Shown here in pieces: positions 9,235 through 54,873 of a stretch of DNA of 64,000 bases. Where the stretch lies: NCBI RefSeq assembly GCF_001425825.1, contig NZ_LMDM01000011.1, forward strand, positions 31,040 through 95,039. Reading direction: 5' to 3'. This stretch comes from Rhizobacter sp. Root1238 (lineage in GTDB: Bacteria; Pseudomonadota; Gammaproteobacteria; Burkholderiales; Burkholderiaceae_C). Position numbers and translations under genes: made by a program. Positions within the stretch are counted from its first letter, which is position 1. Each line of letters begins with the position of its first letter. The notes beneath the pieces are model-generated. The model was given only the letters and a program-made list of their open reading frames with translations, did no database searches and was not told where the DNA came from.

Positions 9235-12200
9235 GTGCTGGGCAGGTGATCTGAAACATGCGCGGCGCCCGCTGCCGCGATCTGGCGAAGGTTCTGGAAG
9301 AAGAGCACGCGTGGATCCATGCGCCAGCCGGTGCGCTGCTCCACCGCCAGCGCGACCCGCAGCGACAGCAGCGAATGCCCGCCCAGTTCGAAGAAGTTGT
9401 CCTCGGCGCCCACCCGCTCGATCTGCAGCGTCTGCTGCCACACATCGGCCAGCAGCCGCTCCAGGCCCGGGGCCGGCGGTTCATACGCCGCCACCGGCGC
9501 GGCGTTGCGGAACGGGTCCGGCAGCGCCGCCCGGTCGACCTTGCCGTTCGGCGTCAGCGGGATCGCATCGAGCGCGACCACCAGCGACGGCACCATGTAG
9601 TCCGGCAGCTCGCGCCGCAAATGGCGCCGCACCTCGCTGACGGTCAGGTCCTCGCCGGGCTGGTAGACGACGTAGGCCACCAGCCGCAGGTCGCCCGGCC
9701 CGGCCTCGCGCGCGATCACCACCGATTGCCGCACCGACTCATGACCCGCGAGCACCGATTCGATCTCGCCCAACTCGATGCGGAAGCCGCGGATCTTCAC
9801 CTGGTGGTCGATGCGCCCCAGGTGCTCCAGCCGCCCCTGCGCGGTCCAGCGGCCGAGGTCGCCGGTGCGGTAGAGGCGCGCGCCGGGCTGCGTGGAGAAC
9901 CGGTCGGCGACGAAGCGATCCGCCGTCAGCTCCGGCCGCCGGTGGTAGCCGGTCGCCACGCCCGCACCACCGATCCACAGCTCGCCCGGAATGCCGGCCG
10001 GCTGCAGCTCGCCGGCCCGGCTCAGCACATGCACCTGCGTGTTGTCGATCGGCCGGCCGATGGTGATCGGTGCGCCGCCGCCGGTGACGCGTTCGGCGGT
10101 CGACCAGATCGTCGTCTCGGTCGGCCCGTACAGGTTCCACAGTTCGCCGACGCGGGCCAGCAGCGCATCGGCCAGCTCGCGCGGCAACCCCTCGCCGCCG
10201 CACAGCGCGCGAAAGCCCGGGCCACCGGTCCAGCCGGCTTCGAGCAGCAGCCGCCAGGTGGCCGGCGTCGCCTGCAGCACCGTCGTGCCGCTGGCCGCCA
10301 GCGCCGCCGCCAGCGCGACACCATCGGCCGCCGTCTCGCGCGGCAGCAGCTCGACCCGCGCGCCCACCAGCCACGGCAGGTACAGCTCCAGCCCGGCGAT
10401 GTCGAACGACACCGTGGTCACCGCGGCCAGCACATCGGCGGCCTGCAGCCCCGGCTCGCGGCGCATCGAATGCAGGAAGTTCGCGAGCGCGCCGTGCGGC
10501 ACCACCACGCCCTTCGGCCGGCCGGTCGAGCCGGAGGTGTAGATCACGTAGGCCGGGTCGTCGGGCGCGGGCGCGCTCGCGAGGTTGTCCTCGCTGCCGG
10601 CGCCCAGCGCGACCGCATCGGCCAGCACGTCCAACAGCTGCACCCCCGGTGGCAGCGCGATGCCGTCGGCCGCATCGCCGCCGGCCACCAGCACCGTCGC
10701 GCCGCTGTCCTCCAGCATGTAGGCGAGCCGCTCGGCCGGGAAGCCCGGGTCCAGCGGCAGGTACGCGCCACCGGCCTTCTGCACGCCGAGCAAGGCCACC
10801 ACCAGCGCGAGCGAGCGCTGCAGGCACACGCCGACCAGCTGGCCCGGGCCCACGCCCATCGCGCGCAGCCGGTTGGCCACGCGGTTCGCGCGCGCGTTCA
10901 GCGCCGCATAGGTGAGCGACGCGCCTTCATGGCGCACCGCCTCGGCCGTCGGGCTGCGCACGACCTGCGCCTCGAACAGGCGCGGGTAGACGTCGTTGGC
11001 ATGCGCGGCCGCGGTGCCGTTCATCTCGACGAGCAGCCAGCGCTGCTCGTCGGCCGTCAGCATCGGCAGCGTCGCGAGCGGCGTGGCCGGTGCCAGCACC
11101 AGCGATTCGAGCAAGGCCCGGTAGTGCCCCGCCATGCGCCGGATCGTCGGCTCGTCGTACAGCTCGGTTGAGTATTCGAACAGCACGCTGCCGCTGACGG
11201 CCGCCTCGATGTACAGCCCCAGCTCGAACGGCGCCGCGGCGCGGTCGATCGCGACCGGCTCCCACTGCAGCCCCGGGAACTCGATGCTGCTCATCGGCGC
11301 GTTCTGCAGCGTGAACAGCACCTGCGCGAGCGGCGGCAGCGCCGGGCCGCGCAGCGGCCGCAGCTCTTCGACCAGCTTCGCGAACGGCAGCTCCTGGTGC
11401 GCATAGGCCTCCAGCGCGGTCGTGCGCACGTTCGCCAGCAGCTCGGAGAACGGCAGGTCGTCGCGGCAGGTGCTGCGCATCACCAGCGTGTTGATGAAAC
11501 CGCCGACCAGTCCCTCGACCTCGCGCTGCTCGCGGTTGGCGATCGGCACCGCCACCGCGATGTCGGCCTGCCCGCTGTAGCGGTGCAGCAGCGTCACGTA
11601 GGCGGCGAACAAGGTCATGAACAGCGTGCAGCCGTGCGCGCGGCTGAAGGCCTCGAGCGACGCGATCAGCGCCGGCGGCAGCACGTCGGCATGCCAGGCG
11701 GCGCGGTCCGACAGGATGGTCGGGCGCGTGTGGTCGGTCGGCAGCAGCAGCGGCGCGACGCCGTCGAGCTGCCGCCGCCAGTAGCCGAGCTGCGCCTCCA
11801 GCACCTCGCCCTGGAAGCGCTCGCGCTGCCACACCGCGACGTCGCGGTACTGCACCGCCAGCGGCGGCCAGGCCGGTGCCGCGCCGCGGCGGAACGCCGC
11901 ATAGGCCTCGGCCAGCTCGCGGCCCAGCACGCCGTATGACCACTGGTCGCCGGCGATGTGGTGCATCGCGAGCAGCAGCAGGTGCTCGTCGTCGGCGACC
12001 TGGGCCAGCAGCGTGCGGAAGACCGGGCCGTGGACCAGGTCGAAGTAGGCGCGCGCGGTGTCGGTGGCCAGCGCAATCGCCGCCTCCTCGGCCTGCCGGC
12101 CCTGCGCGCGCAGGTCGTGGAAGGGCAGCGCGACCGGCTGGTGAGGCTGCACCGTCTGCATCGGCCGGCCGTCGACCATCGCGAACGTCGTGCGCAGCGT

Positions 12201-15200
12201 CTCGTGGCGCTGCACCAGCGCATCGAGCGCCCGCTCCAGCGCGGCGCGGTCGAGCACGCCGTGCAGCCGCAGCGCGACCGGCATGTTGTAGGCCGAGCTC
12301 TCCGGCGCCAGCTCGTGCAGCAGCCACATGCGCTCCTGCGCGAACGACAGCGGCGTCGGGCCGTCGTCGGCCAGCCGCAGGATCGCCACGCTCGCCGCCG
12401 CCGGCGCGCGGCCGGCCTCGATCGCCTGCGCCAGCTCGTGCAGCACCGGCCGCTCGAACACCGTGCGCAGCACGAAGCCGCGGTCGAAGGCCTGCCGGAT
12501 GCGCGCCGTCACCTGCGTCGCGAGCAGCGAGTGCCCGCCCAGTTCGAAGAAGTTGTCGTGGCGGCCGATCTCGGCATCGCCCAGCCCGAGCACGTCGCGC
12601 CAGATCGCCGCGAGGCCCGGTTCGACATCGCCCCGCGGCGGCTCGATGCGCCGAATGGCCGCCGCCGCCAGTCCTGCCGGCGCCGGCAGCGCCTGGCGGT
12701 CGACCTTGCCGTTGCCGGTCAGCGGCAGCGTCGGCAGCGCGACGAACGCGGCCGGCACCATGTAGTCGGGCAGCCGTTCGCGCAGCGCCTGCTTCAGCGC
12801 GTCGACCTCGGCGGTGCCGGCGACATACGCGACGAGCCGCTGGTCGCCCGGCACGTCCTCGCGTGCCAGCACCGCGCTCTCGCGCACGCCGGGCTGCTGC
12901 GCGAGCAGCGCCTCGATCTCGCCGAGCTCGATGCGGAAGCCGCGGATCTTCACCTGGTGGTCGATGCGGCCGAGGTACTCCAGCTCCAGCGCGCCATCGC
13001 CGGCACGCACCCGCCAGCGCGCCAGGTCGCCGCTGCGGTACAGCCGCTCGCCGGGGTGGAACGGGTCGTCGACGAAGCGCGCCGCCGTCAGCTCGGGCCG
13101 GTTCAGGTAGCCGAGCGCCAGGCCCGGCCCGCCCACATACATCTCGCCGGTCACGCCGACCGGCACCGGCTGCAGCAGCGCATCGAGCAGCCGCACGCGC
13201 AGGTCGGGAATCGGCACGCCGATCACGCTGCCGGCGCGCGCGTCGACATCGGCCCGCGCGATCGGCCGGTACGTCACATGCACGCAGGTCTCGGTGATGC
13301 CGTACATGTTGACGAGCCGCGGCTGCGCGTCGCCATGGCGCTCGAACCACGGCCGCAGTGCCTGCAGCTCCAGTGCCTCGCCGCCGAACACCACCTCGCG
13401 CAGCGCGGTCTGCCGCGGCGCGCCGCTGTCCACGTCGGCCTGCACCAGCTGGCGGAACGCCGACGGCGTCTGGTTCAGCACCGTGACGCGCTCGTCGTGC
13501 AGCAGCTGCAGGAAGGCCTCCGGCGAGCGGCTCACCGCCTGCGGCACGACCACCAGGCAACCGCCGTGCGCCAGCGCGCCCCACAGCTCCCAGACCGAGA
13601 AGTCGAACGCGACCGAGTGGAACAGCGTCCACACGTCCTGCGGGCCGAAGTGGAACCAGCCGGCGGTCGCGCTGAACAGCCGGTCGACCGCGCGGTGCGT
13701 CAGCAGCGTGCCCTTCGGCTGGCCGGTGGAGCCGGAGGTGTAGATCACGTAGACCAGGTCGTCGGCGCCGACCGCGCTCGCCGGGTTGCCGGCCGGCGCG
13801 TCGGCGAGCGTCGGGTCGTCGAGGCACAGCGTCGTGCCGGCGTGCCGCGGCAGTTGCGCGAGCAGCGCCGTCTGCGTCAGCATCACCGGCGCCTGTGCAT
13901 CGCCGAGCATGAAGGCGACCCGCTCGGCCGGGTACGACAGGTCGATCGGCAGGTAGGCGCCGCCGGCCTTCACGATGCCGAGCAGGCCGACCACCAGCGC
14001 GATCGAGCGCTCGGCGCACAGCCCGACGCGCGTGCCCGCTGCGACGCCCAGCGCCTGCAGCCGGTGCGCCACCTGGTTCGCGCGGCGGTTCAGCTCGCCG
14101 TACGACATCGAGATGCCGTCGCAGCGCAGCGCGGTCGCGTCCGGGCTGCGGGCGGCATGGGCCTCGAAGCGATGGTGGATGGGCCGCACGTCGGCGGCCA
14201 CCATGGCCACCGGCGGCAGCACCGCCGCACGCTCGGCGGCGTCGAGCAGCGGCAGCCGGCCGATCGGCATCGCCGGGTCGGCAACGATGCCGTCGAGCAG
14301 CACGCGGTAGTGCGCCCACAGCCGCGCGATCGTCGCGCGGTCGAACAGCACGGGGTTGTACTTGAACGCGCCCGACAGCGCATCGCTGCGGTCGATCAGG
14401 CCGAGCCCGAGGTCGAACTGGCCTTCCTGCTGCGCGATCGCATACGGCACGACGCGCCAGCCGGCGAAGTCGACCGGCACGTCGCTCGCACCGGCGACCA
14501 GCAGGTCGTTGAGCTCGCGGAACTGCTCGAAGCGCTGCAGCACGAACATCGTCTCGAACAGCGGCGAGCGGCTCGCATCGCGCACCGGCTGCAGGCGCTC
14601 GACCAGCAGCGACAGCGGGTACTCCTGCGCGTCCAGCGCTTCCAGCAGCGTGCCGCGCACCTGCTGCATCAGCTCGCGGAACGGCAGCCCGGCATGCACG
14701 CGCGAGCGCAGCGCCACCGGGTTCACGAAGTCGCCGATCACGCTCGCGAATTCGGGCTGCGTGCGGCCGAAGGTCGGCGTGCCGACGATCACGTCCTCGC
14801 AGCCGGTGTGGCGGAACAGCAGCGCCTTGAACGCGGCCAGCAGCAGCACGTACAGCGTCATGCCCTCGTCGCGTGCCAGCTGGTTCAGGCGCGCGGTGGT
14901 CGCTGCGTCGACATGGAAATCGAAGCTCGCGCCCTGCCCGCTGCGGCGCGGCGGGCGCGGCCGGTCGGGCGGCAATTCGACCTCGGCGCGCGGCGCGGCG
15001 AGCTGGCGCGTCCAGTACGCGGCGAGCTGCTCGCCCTGCGGGCCGGCCAGCATCGCGGCCTGCCAGTCGGTGTAGTCGGCGTACTGCAGCTCGACGCGCG
15101 GCAGCCCGGCCGGCGCGCCGCCGCCGGCTTCGACGAGCAGCGCGCGAAACTCTTCCAGCAGCATCAGCAGCGACCAGCCGTCGATCGCGATGTGGTGCAT

Positions 15201-15779
15201 CGCGAGCAGCAGCACCTGGTCGTCGGCCGCGCGGCGGTACAGCGCGCTGCGCATCACCGGGCCGCGCGCCAGGTCGAACGGGCGGCGGGCGTCGGCGTCG
15301 ATGCGCTGGCGCAGCGCGGCGTCGTTGACGCCGGCCGCGTCGTGCACCTCCAGCACCGCGGTACCGGCACCGGCGATGCGCTGGCGCGGCAGGCCGTCGA
15401 TCACGTCGCAGGTGGTGCGCAGCACCGCATGCCGGTCGACCAAGGCCTGCAGCGCCTGGCGCAGCGCGGCCTCGTCCACCGGCGACAACACGCGCAGCGC
15501 GAACAGCACGTTGTAGGCCGCGCTGTCGGGTTGCTCCTGGTGCACGAACCACAGCGCCTGCTGCGGGTGCGACAGCGGCGCGATGCGCTGCTGCTGCGCC
15601 GCCTGCGCGCGCAGCGCGGCCAGCACCTCGTCGCGGCGCGCGCCGATCTGCGCGCGCTGCTCGGCCGACAGCGCGCCCTGCGGCGCCCGGAAGCGCAGCC
15701 GGCTGCCCTCGAACCACAGCAGCACGCCTTGCGCGGCCAGCGCGGACAACAGGTCGGTCACCGGAGTCACTTGAGTCAC
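9231..15779 (-). CDS. Two-module NRPS (docking-C-A-T-C-A-T), predicted Thr then Gly
   Basis: A 2,182-residue peptide synthetase that should take the polyketide from PKS6 and add two amino acids. Order: TubC-type N-terminal docking domain (about 5-55, TDLLSALAAQGVLLWFEGSR); C1 (about 70-500, HHIAIDG); A1 (about 530-1020, YTSGSTGQPKG); T1 (GGHSLL, Ser near 1083); C2 (about 1140-1560, HHIAGDQ, with Gln for the usual Gly); A2 (about 1590-2080, YTSGSTGRPKG); T2 (GGHSLL, Ser near 2131). Aligning to GrsA, I read the A1 code as DFWNVGMVHK, which fits Thr (DFWNIGMVHK), and A2 as DILQLGLIWK, which fits Gly. No epimerase, thioesterase or reductase is present. The start is GTG 15779, overlapping the preceding transporter stop (GTGA). 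Confidence 0.92.
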   Translation of the reverse strand: MTQVTPVTDLLSALAAQGVLLWFEGSRLRFRAPQGALSAEQRAQIGARRDEVLAALRAQAAQQQRIAPLSHPQQALWFVHQEQPDSAAYNVLFALRVLSPVDEAALRQALQALVDRHAVLRTTCDVIDGLPRQRIAGAGTAVLEVHDAAGVNDAALRQRIDADARRPFDLARGPVMRSALYRRAADDQVLLLAMHHIAIDGWSLLMLLEEFRALLVEAGGGAPAGLPRVELQYADYTDWQAAMLAGPQGEQLAAYWTRQLAAPRAEVELPPDRPRPPRRSGQGASFDFHVDAATTARLNQLARDEGMTLYVLLLAAFKALLFRHTGCEDVIVGTPTFGRTQPEFASVIGDFVNPVALRSRVHAGLPFRELMQQVRGTLLEALDAQEYPLSLLVERLQPVRDASRSPLFETMFVLQRFEQFRELNDLLVAGASDVPVDFAGWRVVPYAIAQQEGQFDLGLGLIDRSDALSGAFKYNPVLFDRATIARLWAHYRVLLDGIVADPAMPIGRLPLLDAAERAAVLPPVAMVAADVRPIHHRFEAHAARSPDATALRCDGISMSYGELNRRANQVAHRLQALGVAAGTRVGLCAERSIALVVGLLGIVKAGGAYLPIDLSYPAERVAFMLGDAQAPVMLTQTALLAQLPRHAGTTLCLDDPTLADAPAGNPASAVGADDLVYVIYTSGSTGQPKGTLLTHRAVDRLFSATAGWFHFGPQDVWTLFHSVAFDFSVWELWGALAHGGCLVVVPQAVSRSPEAFLQLLHDERVTVLNQTPSAFRQLVQADVDSGAPRQTALREVVFGGEALELQALRPWFERHGDAQPRLVNMYGITETCVHVTYRPIARADVDARAGSVIGVPIPDLRVRLLDALLQPVPVGVTGEMYVGGPGLALGYLNRPELTAARFVDDPFHPGERLYRSGDLARWRVRAGDGALELEYLGRIDHQVKIRGFRIELGEIEALLAQQPGVRESAVLAREDVPGDQRLVAYVAGTAEVDALKQALRERLPDYMVPAAFVALPTLPLTGNGKVDRQALPAPAGLAAAAIRRIEPPRGDVEPGLAAIWRDVLGLGDAEIGRHDNFFELGGHSLLATQVTARIRQAFDRGFVLRTVFERPVLHELAQAIEAGRAPAAASVAILRLADDGPTPLSFAQERMWLLHELAPESSAYNMPVALRLHGVLDRAALERALDALVQRHETLRTTFAMVDGRPMQTVQPHQPVALPFHDLRAQGRQAEEAAIALATDTARAYFDLVHGPVFRTLLAQVADDEHLLLLAMHHIAGDQWSYGVLGRELAEAYAAFRRGAAPAWPPLAVQYRDVAVWQRERFQGEVLEAQLGYWRRQLDGVAPLLLPTDHTRPTILSDRAAWHADVLPPALIASLEAFSRAHGCTLFMTLFAAYVTLLHRYSGQADIAVAVPIANREQREVEGLVGGFINTLVMRSTCRDDLPFSELLANVRTTALEAYAHQELPFAKLVEELRPLRGPALPPLAQVLFTLQNAPMSSIEFPGLQWEPVAIDRAAAPFELGLYIEAAVSGSVLFEYSTELYDEPTIRRMAGHYRALLESLVLAPATPLATLPMLTADEQRWLLVEMNGTAAAHANDVYPRLFEAQVVRSPTAEAVRHEGASLTYAALNARANRVANRLRAMGVGPGQLVGVCLQRSLALVVALLGVQKAGGAYLPLDPGFPAERLAYMLEDSGATVLVAGGDAADGIALPPGVQLLDVLADAVALGAGSEDNLASAPAPDDPAYVIYTSGSTGRPKGVVVPHGALANFLHSMRREPGLQAADVLAAVTTVSFDIAGLELYLPWLVGARVELLPRETAADGVALAAALAASGTTVLQATPATWRLLLEAGWTGGPGFRALCGGEGLPRELADALLARVGELWNLYGPTETTIWSTAERVTGGGAPITIGRPIDNTQVHVLSRAGELQPAGIPGELWIGGAGVATGYHRRPELTADRFVADRFSTQPGARLYRTGDLGRWTAQGRLEHLGRIDHQVKIRGFRIELGEIESVLAGHESVRQSVVIAREAGPGDLRLVAYVVYQPGEDLTVSEVRRHLRRELPDYMVPSLVVALDAIPLTPNGKVDRAALPDPFRNAAPVAAYEPPAPGLERLLADVWQQTLQIERVGAEDNFFELGGHSLLSLRVALAVEQRTGWRMDPRVLFFQNLRQIAAAGAAHVSDHLPST

Positions 15780-16690
15780 GTCGCAGGGGTCCTTTCCAGT
15801 GCGGATTGCCACAACCACAGCGCCAGCAGCGCGAGCGCGATCCACACCGCGCCGAGCAGGTCGCGGTGCGTGAACGCCTCGCCGGCGGCGCCCCATTCCA
15901 CCAACGCCATGCACAGCAGGTGCACATGCAGCGTCGGCGCCACCTGCGCGACCGGCGCGCGTTCGCAGGCCCGGTCGAGCGCCCACAGCGCCAGCAGCCC
16001 GACGGTGCCGATGCCGGCGAGCAGCGCCGCGTCGTGCAGGTTGGGCATCACCCAGACGAAGGGCATCAGCGGCGTCAGCAGCGCGAACACGCCGAGCGCG
16101 GTGAAGAACAGGTTGGCCTGCACCGGCTCGTCGCGCAGCGCGCGCGTCATCACGACGTAGATGCTGAACGACAGCGCCATCACGAGCGGCAGCACCGCAC
16201 CGGCCAGCGACCGCGGCAGCGCCGGCTCGGCCATCACCGCGGCCACGCCGCTGCCGATCGCCGCCACCGCCCACACCCAGCGCGGCACGCGCTCGCCCAG
16301 TGCCAGCCGCGCAAAGCCCAGGACCATCAGCGGCGCCACCCAGAACAGCGCCCACACCGTGCCGGGCCGGTCGCCGGCTGCGAGCGACAACGCGAAGCTG
16401 GCCGGCATCACCAGCATCAGCAGCGAGCGCGACAGCTGGAAACCGAGGCGCCGCGTGCGCCACAGCCGCGACGGCGCACGCCAGCCGACGAGCAGCCCCA
16501 GGCAGGCCAGGTGCACCGCATAGCGGCACCACACCACCTGCATCAGCGAATAGTGCAACTGCAGCCGCGCGCCGAACACGCCTTCGACGACCGCCCAGGC
16601 GAGCGCGAACAGCGCCAGCAGCAGCATCGCGCTGCGGCCCGGCGCACGCTGCGCGAGCGAGGCCACGGGGTGCAGCGGCGCGACGTCCAT
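15776..16690 (-). CDS. EamA/DMT-family transporter, second of a tandem pair
   Basis: A 304-residue inner-membrane protein with about ten hydrophobic segments in two repeated halves, as in the drug/metabolite transporter superfamily (RhaT/EamA type). Typical pieces are LLALFALAWAVVEGVF, LFWVAPLMVLGFARL and the second-half start LAGAVLPLVMALSFSIYVVM. It is a clear paralogue of the gene before it (shared RLWRTRR/PLWRTGR and ANLFF/TNLFW with NLHDA/TLHDA blocks). Located inside the operon between PKS6 and the NRPS, it probably exports the product or an intermediate, or confers self-resistance. I chose ATG 16690; an in-frame GTG at 16696 overlaps the upstream stop (GTGA) and is equally possible. 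Confidence 0.85.
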   Translation of the reverse strand: MDVAPLHPVASLAQRAPGRSAMLLLALFALAWAVVEGVFGARLQLHYSLMQVVWCRYAVHLACLGLLVGWRAPSRLWRTRRLGFQLSRSLLMLVMPASFALSLAAGDRPGTVWALFWVAPLMVLGFARLALGERVPRWVWAVAAIGSGVAAVMAEPALPRSLAGAVLPLVMALSFSIYVVMTRALRDEPVQANLFFTALGVFALLTPLMPFVWVMPNLHDAALLAGIGTVGLLALWALDRACERAPVAQVAPTLHVHLLCMALVEWGAAGEAFTHRDLLGAVWIALALLALWLWQSALERTPAT

Positions 16691-16692
16691 CG

Positions 16693-17678
16693 TCACGGCC
16701 TCGTCTCGTCGTCCAGCGGCACCGGGCCGGTCGCCGGTTCCAGCCGCATCGGCGCGCCGATCGGCGCGCGCGGTGCCGGCAGGTCGCGCGCGATCGCGGC
16801 GCGCCACAGCGCGAGCGCGATGCCCCCGACCATCAACAGCCCGAGCGCGATGCGCAGCGACGGCAGGTGCCCGCGCACCGCCAGCGACACCCCCGTCAGG
16901 CAGGCCACGTGCACATACAGCGCCGGCGCGATCCACGGCAGCGGCGCGCGGCGCAGCGCCTGCTCCAGCAGCCACAGCGCGGCAAAGCCGACGACGCCGA
17001 GCGCGGCGAACACCAGCGCGTCGTGCAGCGTGGGCGTCACCCACACGCCGGGCAGGAAGGGCAGCACGCCGACCAGCCCGCCGAGGCCGACCCAGAACAG
17101 GTTGGTCATCGCCGGCTCGTGGCGCAGCGAACGCGTCAACGCGAGGTAGCCGGCGAAGGCCAGCCCCATCAGCAAGGGCACGACCGAGGCCTGCAGCGTC
17201 GGCGGCCGCGCCGGCTCCAGCATCGCGACCGTCGCGCACAGCCCGGCGGCCGCGGCGACCCACAGCAGCAGCGGCGCCTTCGACAGCAGCCAGCCGCGCG
17301 CCAGCAGCAGCGCGAACACCGGCGCGACCCACAGCCCGGTCATCGCGAGGTGCGGCGACGCGCCCTGCAGCACCGCGACGCCGAACGACAGCGGGATCGC
17401 GAGCATCAGCAACGCTCGCACCAGCTGTGCCAGCGGACGGCCGGTGCGCCACAGCGGCGTCCCGCTTCGCCAGCCCCACACCGCGCCCATCAGCGCGAGC
17501 TGCAACGCGAAGCGGCAGCCTTCGATCTGCAGCACGTCGTAGCCGCCCTGCAGGCGGCTCGCGATCAACTCCAGCACGGCCCAGACTGCCGAGAACGCGA
17601 ACGCGAACAGTAGCCCGGATGCCAATCCGGGTCGGCGTGACCGGGGACCCCGGATTGGCATCCGGGCTACGGGATCAC

Positions 17679-17682
<4 letters not shown>
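16693..17682 (-). CDS. EamA/DMT-family transporter, first of a tandem pair; repeat-derived N-terminus
   Basis: A 329-residue inner-membrane protein with about ten membrane segments, paralogous to the next gene. It starts at GTG 17682, which overlaps the PKS6 stop (GTGA). The first about 24 residues (SDPVARMPIRGPRSRRPG) are encoded by a 22-bp inverted repeat and its loop; the first membrane helix begins directly after it (ASGLLFAFAFSAVWAVLEL). The positively charged repeat-encoded segment would lie on the cytoplasmic side, which suits the topology. Likely role: export of the polyketide-peptide, alone or as a heterodimer with its neighbour. Confidence 0.85.
17610..17670. repeat. 22-bp perfect inverted repeat inside the EamA gene start
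   Basis: Arms at 17610-17631 and 17649-17670 are exact reverse complements (core TAGCCCGGATGCCAATCCGG), separated by 17 bases. The sequence resembles the TAGCCCGGAT...ATCCGGG intergenic palindromes I remember from beta- and gammaproteobacterial genomes. Here it lies within the 5' coding sequence of the transporter, just after PKS6, and could also fold in the mRNA and slow or stop transcription between the PKS and transporter genes. Confidence 0.85.
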
Positions 17683-48686
<31,004 letters not shown>

Positions 48687-48688
48687 CG

Positions 48689-53929
<5,241 letters not shown>

Positions 53930-53942
53930 CGGGGCCTCGGGG

Positions 53943-54719
53943 TCAGGCGAAGGTCGGAGACGCTGCCCAGAGCGGCGCCAGCGTCACCGACAGGTCGGCC
54001 AGCAGCGCGTCGCGCCGGCCGGCCAGGTAGAAGTGGTCGCCGGGGAACACCCGCACGCGGAACGGGCCGCGCGTCTCGCCGCGCCAGCCGTCCAGGTGCT
54101 CGCGCGGCGTCAGCGGATCGTCGCTGCCGCCGAACACCGACAACGCGCAGTCGAGCGGCGCGCGGCCGGCCGGCGGCTGGTGCGTCTCGAGCGCGGCGAT
54201 GTCGGCGCGCAGGCTGGGCAGCAGCAGCGCCATCACGTCGGCATGCTGCAGCACCTCGGCGGGAATGCCGCCGTAGCGGCGCTGGATCTCGGCGACGAAG
54301 GCGTCGTCCGGCAGGCGGTGCAGCGGGGCGTCGTTCGACGGCCAGTGCGGCGGGCGGCGGCCCGACACGATCAGCTGCTGCGGCACCGGCGCGCCGTGCT
54401 GTTGCAGCGCACGCGCCATTTCGGCGGCGAGCACCGCGCCCATGCTGTGGCCGAAGAACGCGAACGGCTTGCCGTCGAAGTCCGCGCGCAACGCCGGCAG
54501 CAGCGCGTCGACCAGCGTGGCCATGCGCGCGATCGGCGGCTCGTCGAGCCGGTTCGCGCGGCCGGGCAGCTGCACCGCGACCAGCTCCAGTTCGGCCGGC
54601 AGGCCGGCCAGCCACGGCCGGTACACGGCGGCGCCGACACCGGCATGGTGGAAGCAGTACAGCCGGGCTCGCGCCTCGGTGCGGGGAGTGAAGCGTTGCA
54701 GCCAGGAATTTGCGCTCAT
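53943..54719 (-). CDS. Type II thioesterase, first gene of the operon
   Basis: A 258-residue stand-alone thioesterase of the GrsT/RifR type that hydrolyses wrong or stalled acyl groups from PKS and NRPS carriers. It has the FCFHHAG-like start (YCFHHAGVGAAVYRPW), the nucleophile elbow GHSMG (Ser92), Asp in FGGSDDPL near 196 and the catalytic His in PGDHFYL near 223. No signal peptide. As first gene it is followed at 13 bp by PKS1. The start ATG 54719 has no strong ribosome-binding site (purine-poor GTCCTGCG). A release role for the final product cannot be excluded, since the NRPS lacks its own thioesterase. Confidence 0.93.
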   Translation of the reverse strand: MSANSWLQRFTPRTEARARLYCFHHAGVGAAVYRPWLAGLPAELELVAVQLPGRANRLDEPPIARMATLVDALLPALRADFDGKPFAFFGHSMGAVLAAEMARALQQHGAPVPQQLIVSGRRPPHWPSNDAPLHRLPDDAFVAEIQRRYGGIPAEVLQHADVMALLLPSLRADIAALETHQPPAGRAPLDCALSVFGGSDDPLTPREHLDGWRGETRGPFRVRVFPGDHFYLAGRRDALLADLSVTLAPLWAASPTFA

Positions 54720-54873
54720 CGCAGGACGCCGTCGACAACGGGGTCGAGCCCGCCCGAGTGCGGCCTGTGATCCTCCGTGTCTTTCCAGTGAAGCAATGTA
54801 AAGTCAAAGCGCGTCCCGACACCCTGGTAACGACCCCCCATCTGAGTGAAACTGCGCCCCCTGGAATGCGTGG
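54720..54873 (-). promoter_or_regulatory. Intergenic region that should hold the operon promoter
   Basis: The only sizeable gap (154 bp) upstream of the 47-kb operon. On the minus strand it holds a TTGACT (54807-54802), five of six matches to a -35 box, in an AT-richer patch (TTTGACTTTACATTGC). The hexamer 17 bases further (AAAGAC) is a poor -10, so a sigma-70 promoter is only suggested. No strong hairpin was seen after the upstream peptidase gene, so read-through into the operon is possible. Confidence 0.35.

Noticed and set aside
11958..16160. A 1,400-codon plus-strand frame opposite the NRPS
   Set aside because: Antisense shadow of a fully supported NRPS; composition is His/Gln/Arg-rich without domains.
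15780..16532. Extending the NRPS upstream to 16532
   Set aside because: The extra residues are a shifted frame of the EamA gene; GTG 15779 begins a recognisable docking domain and overlaps the upstream stop.
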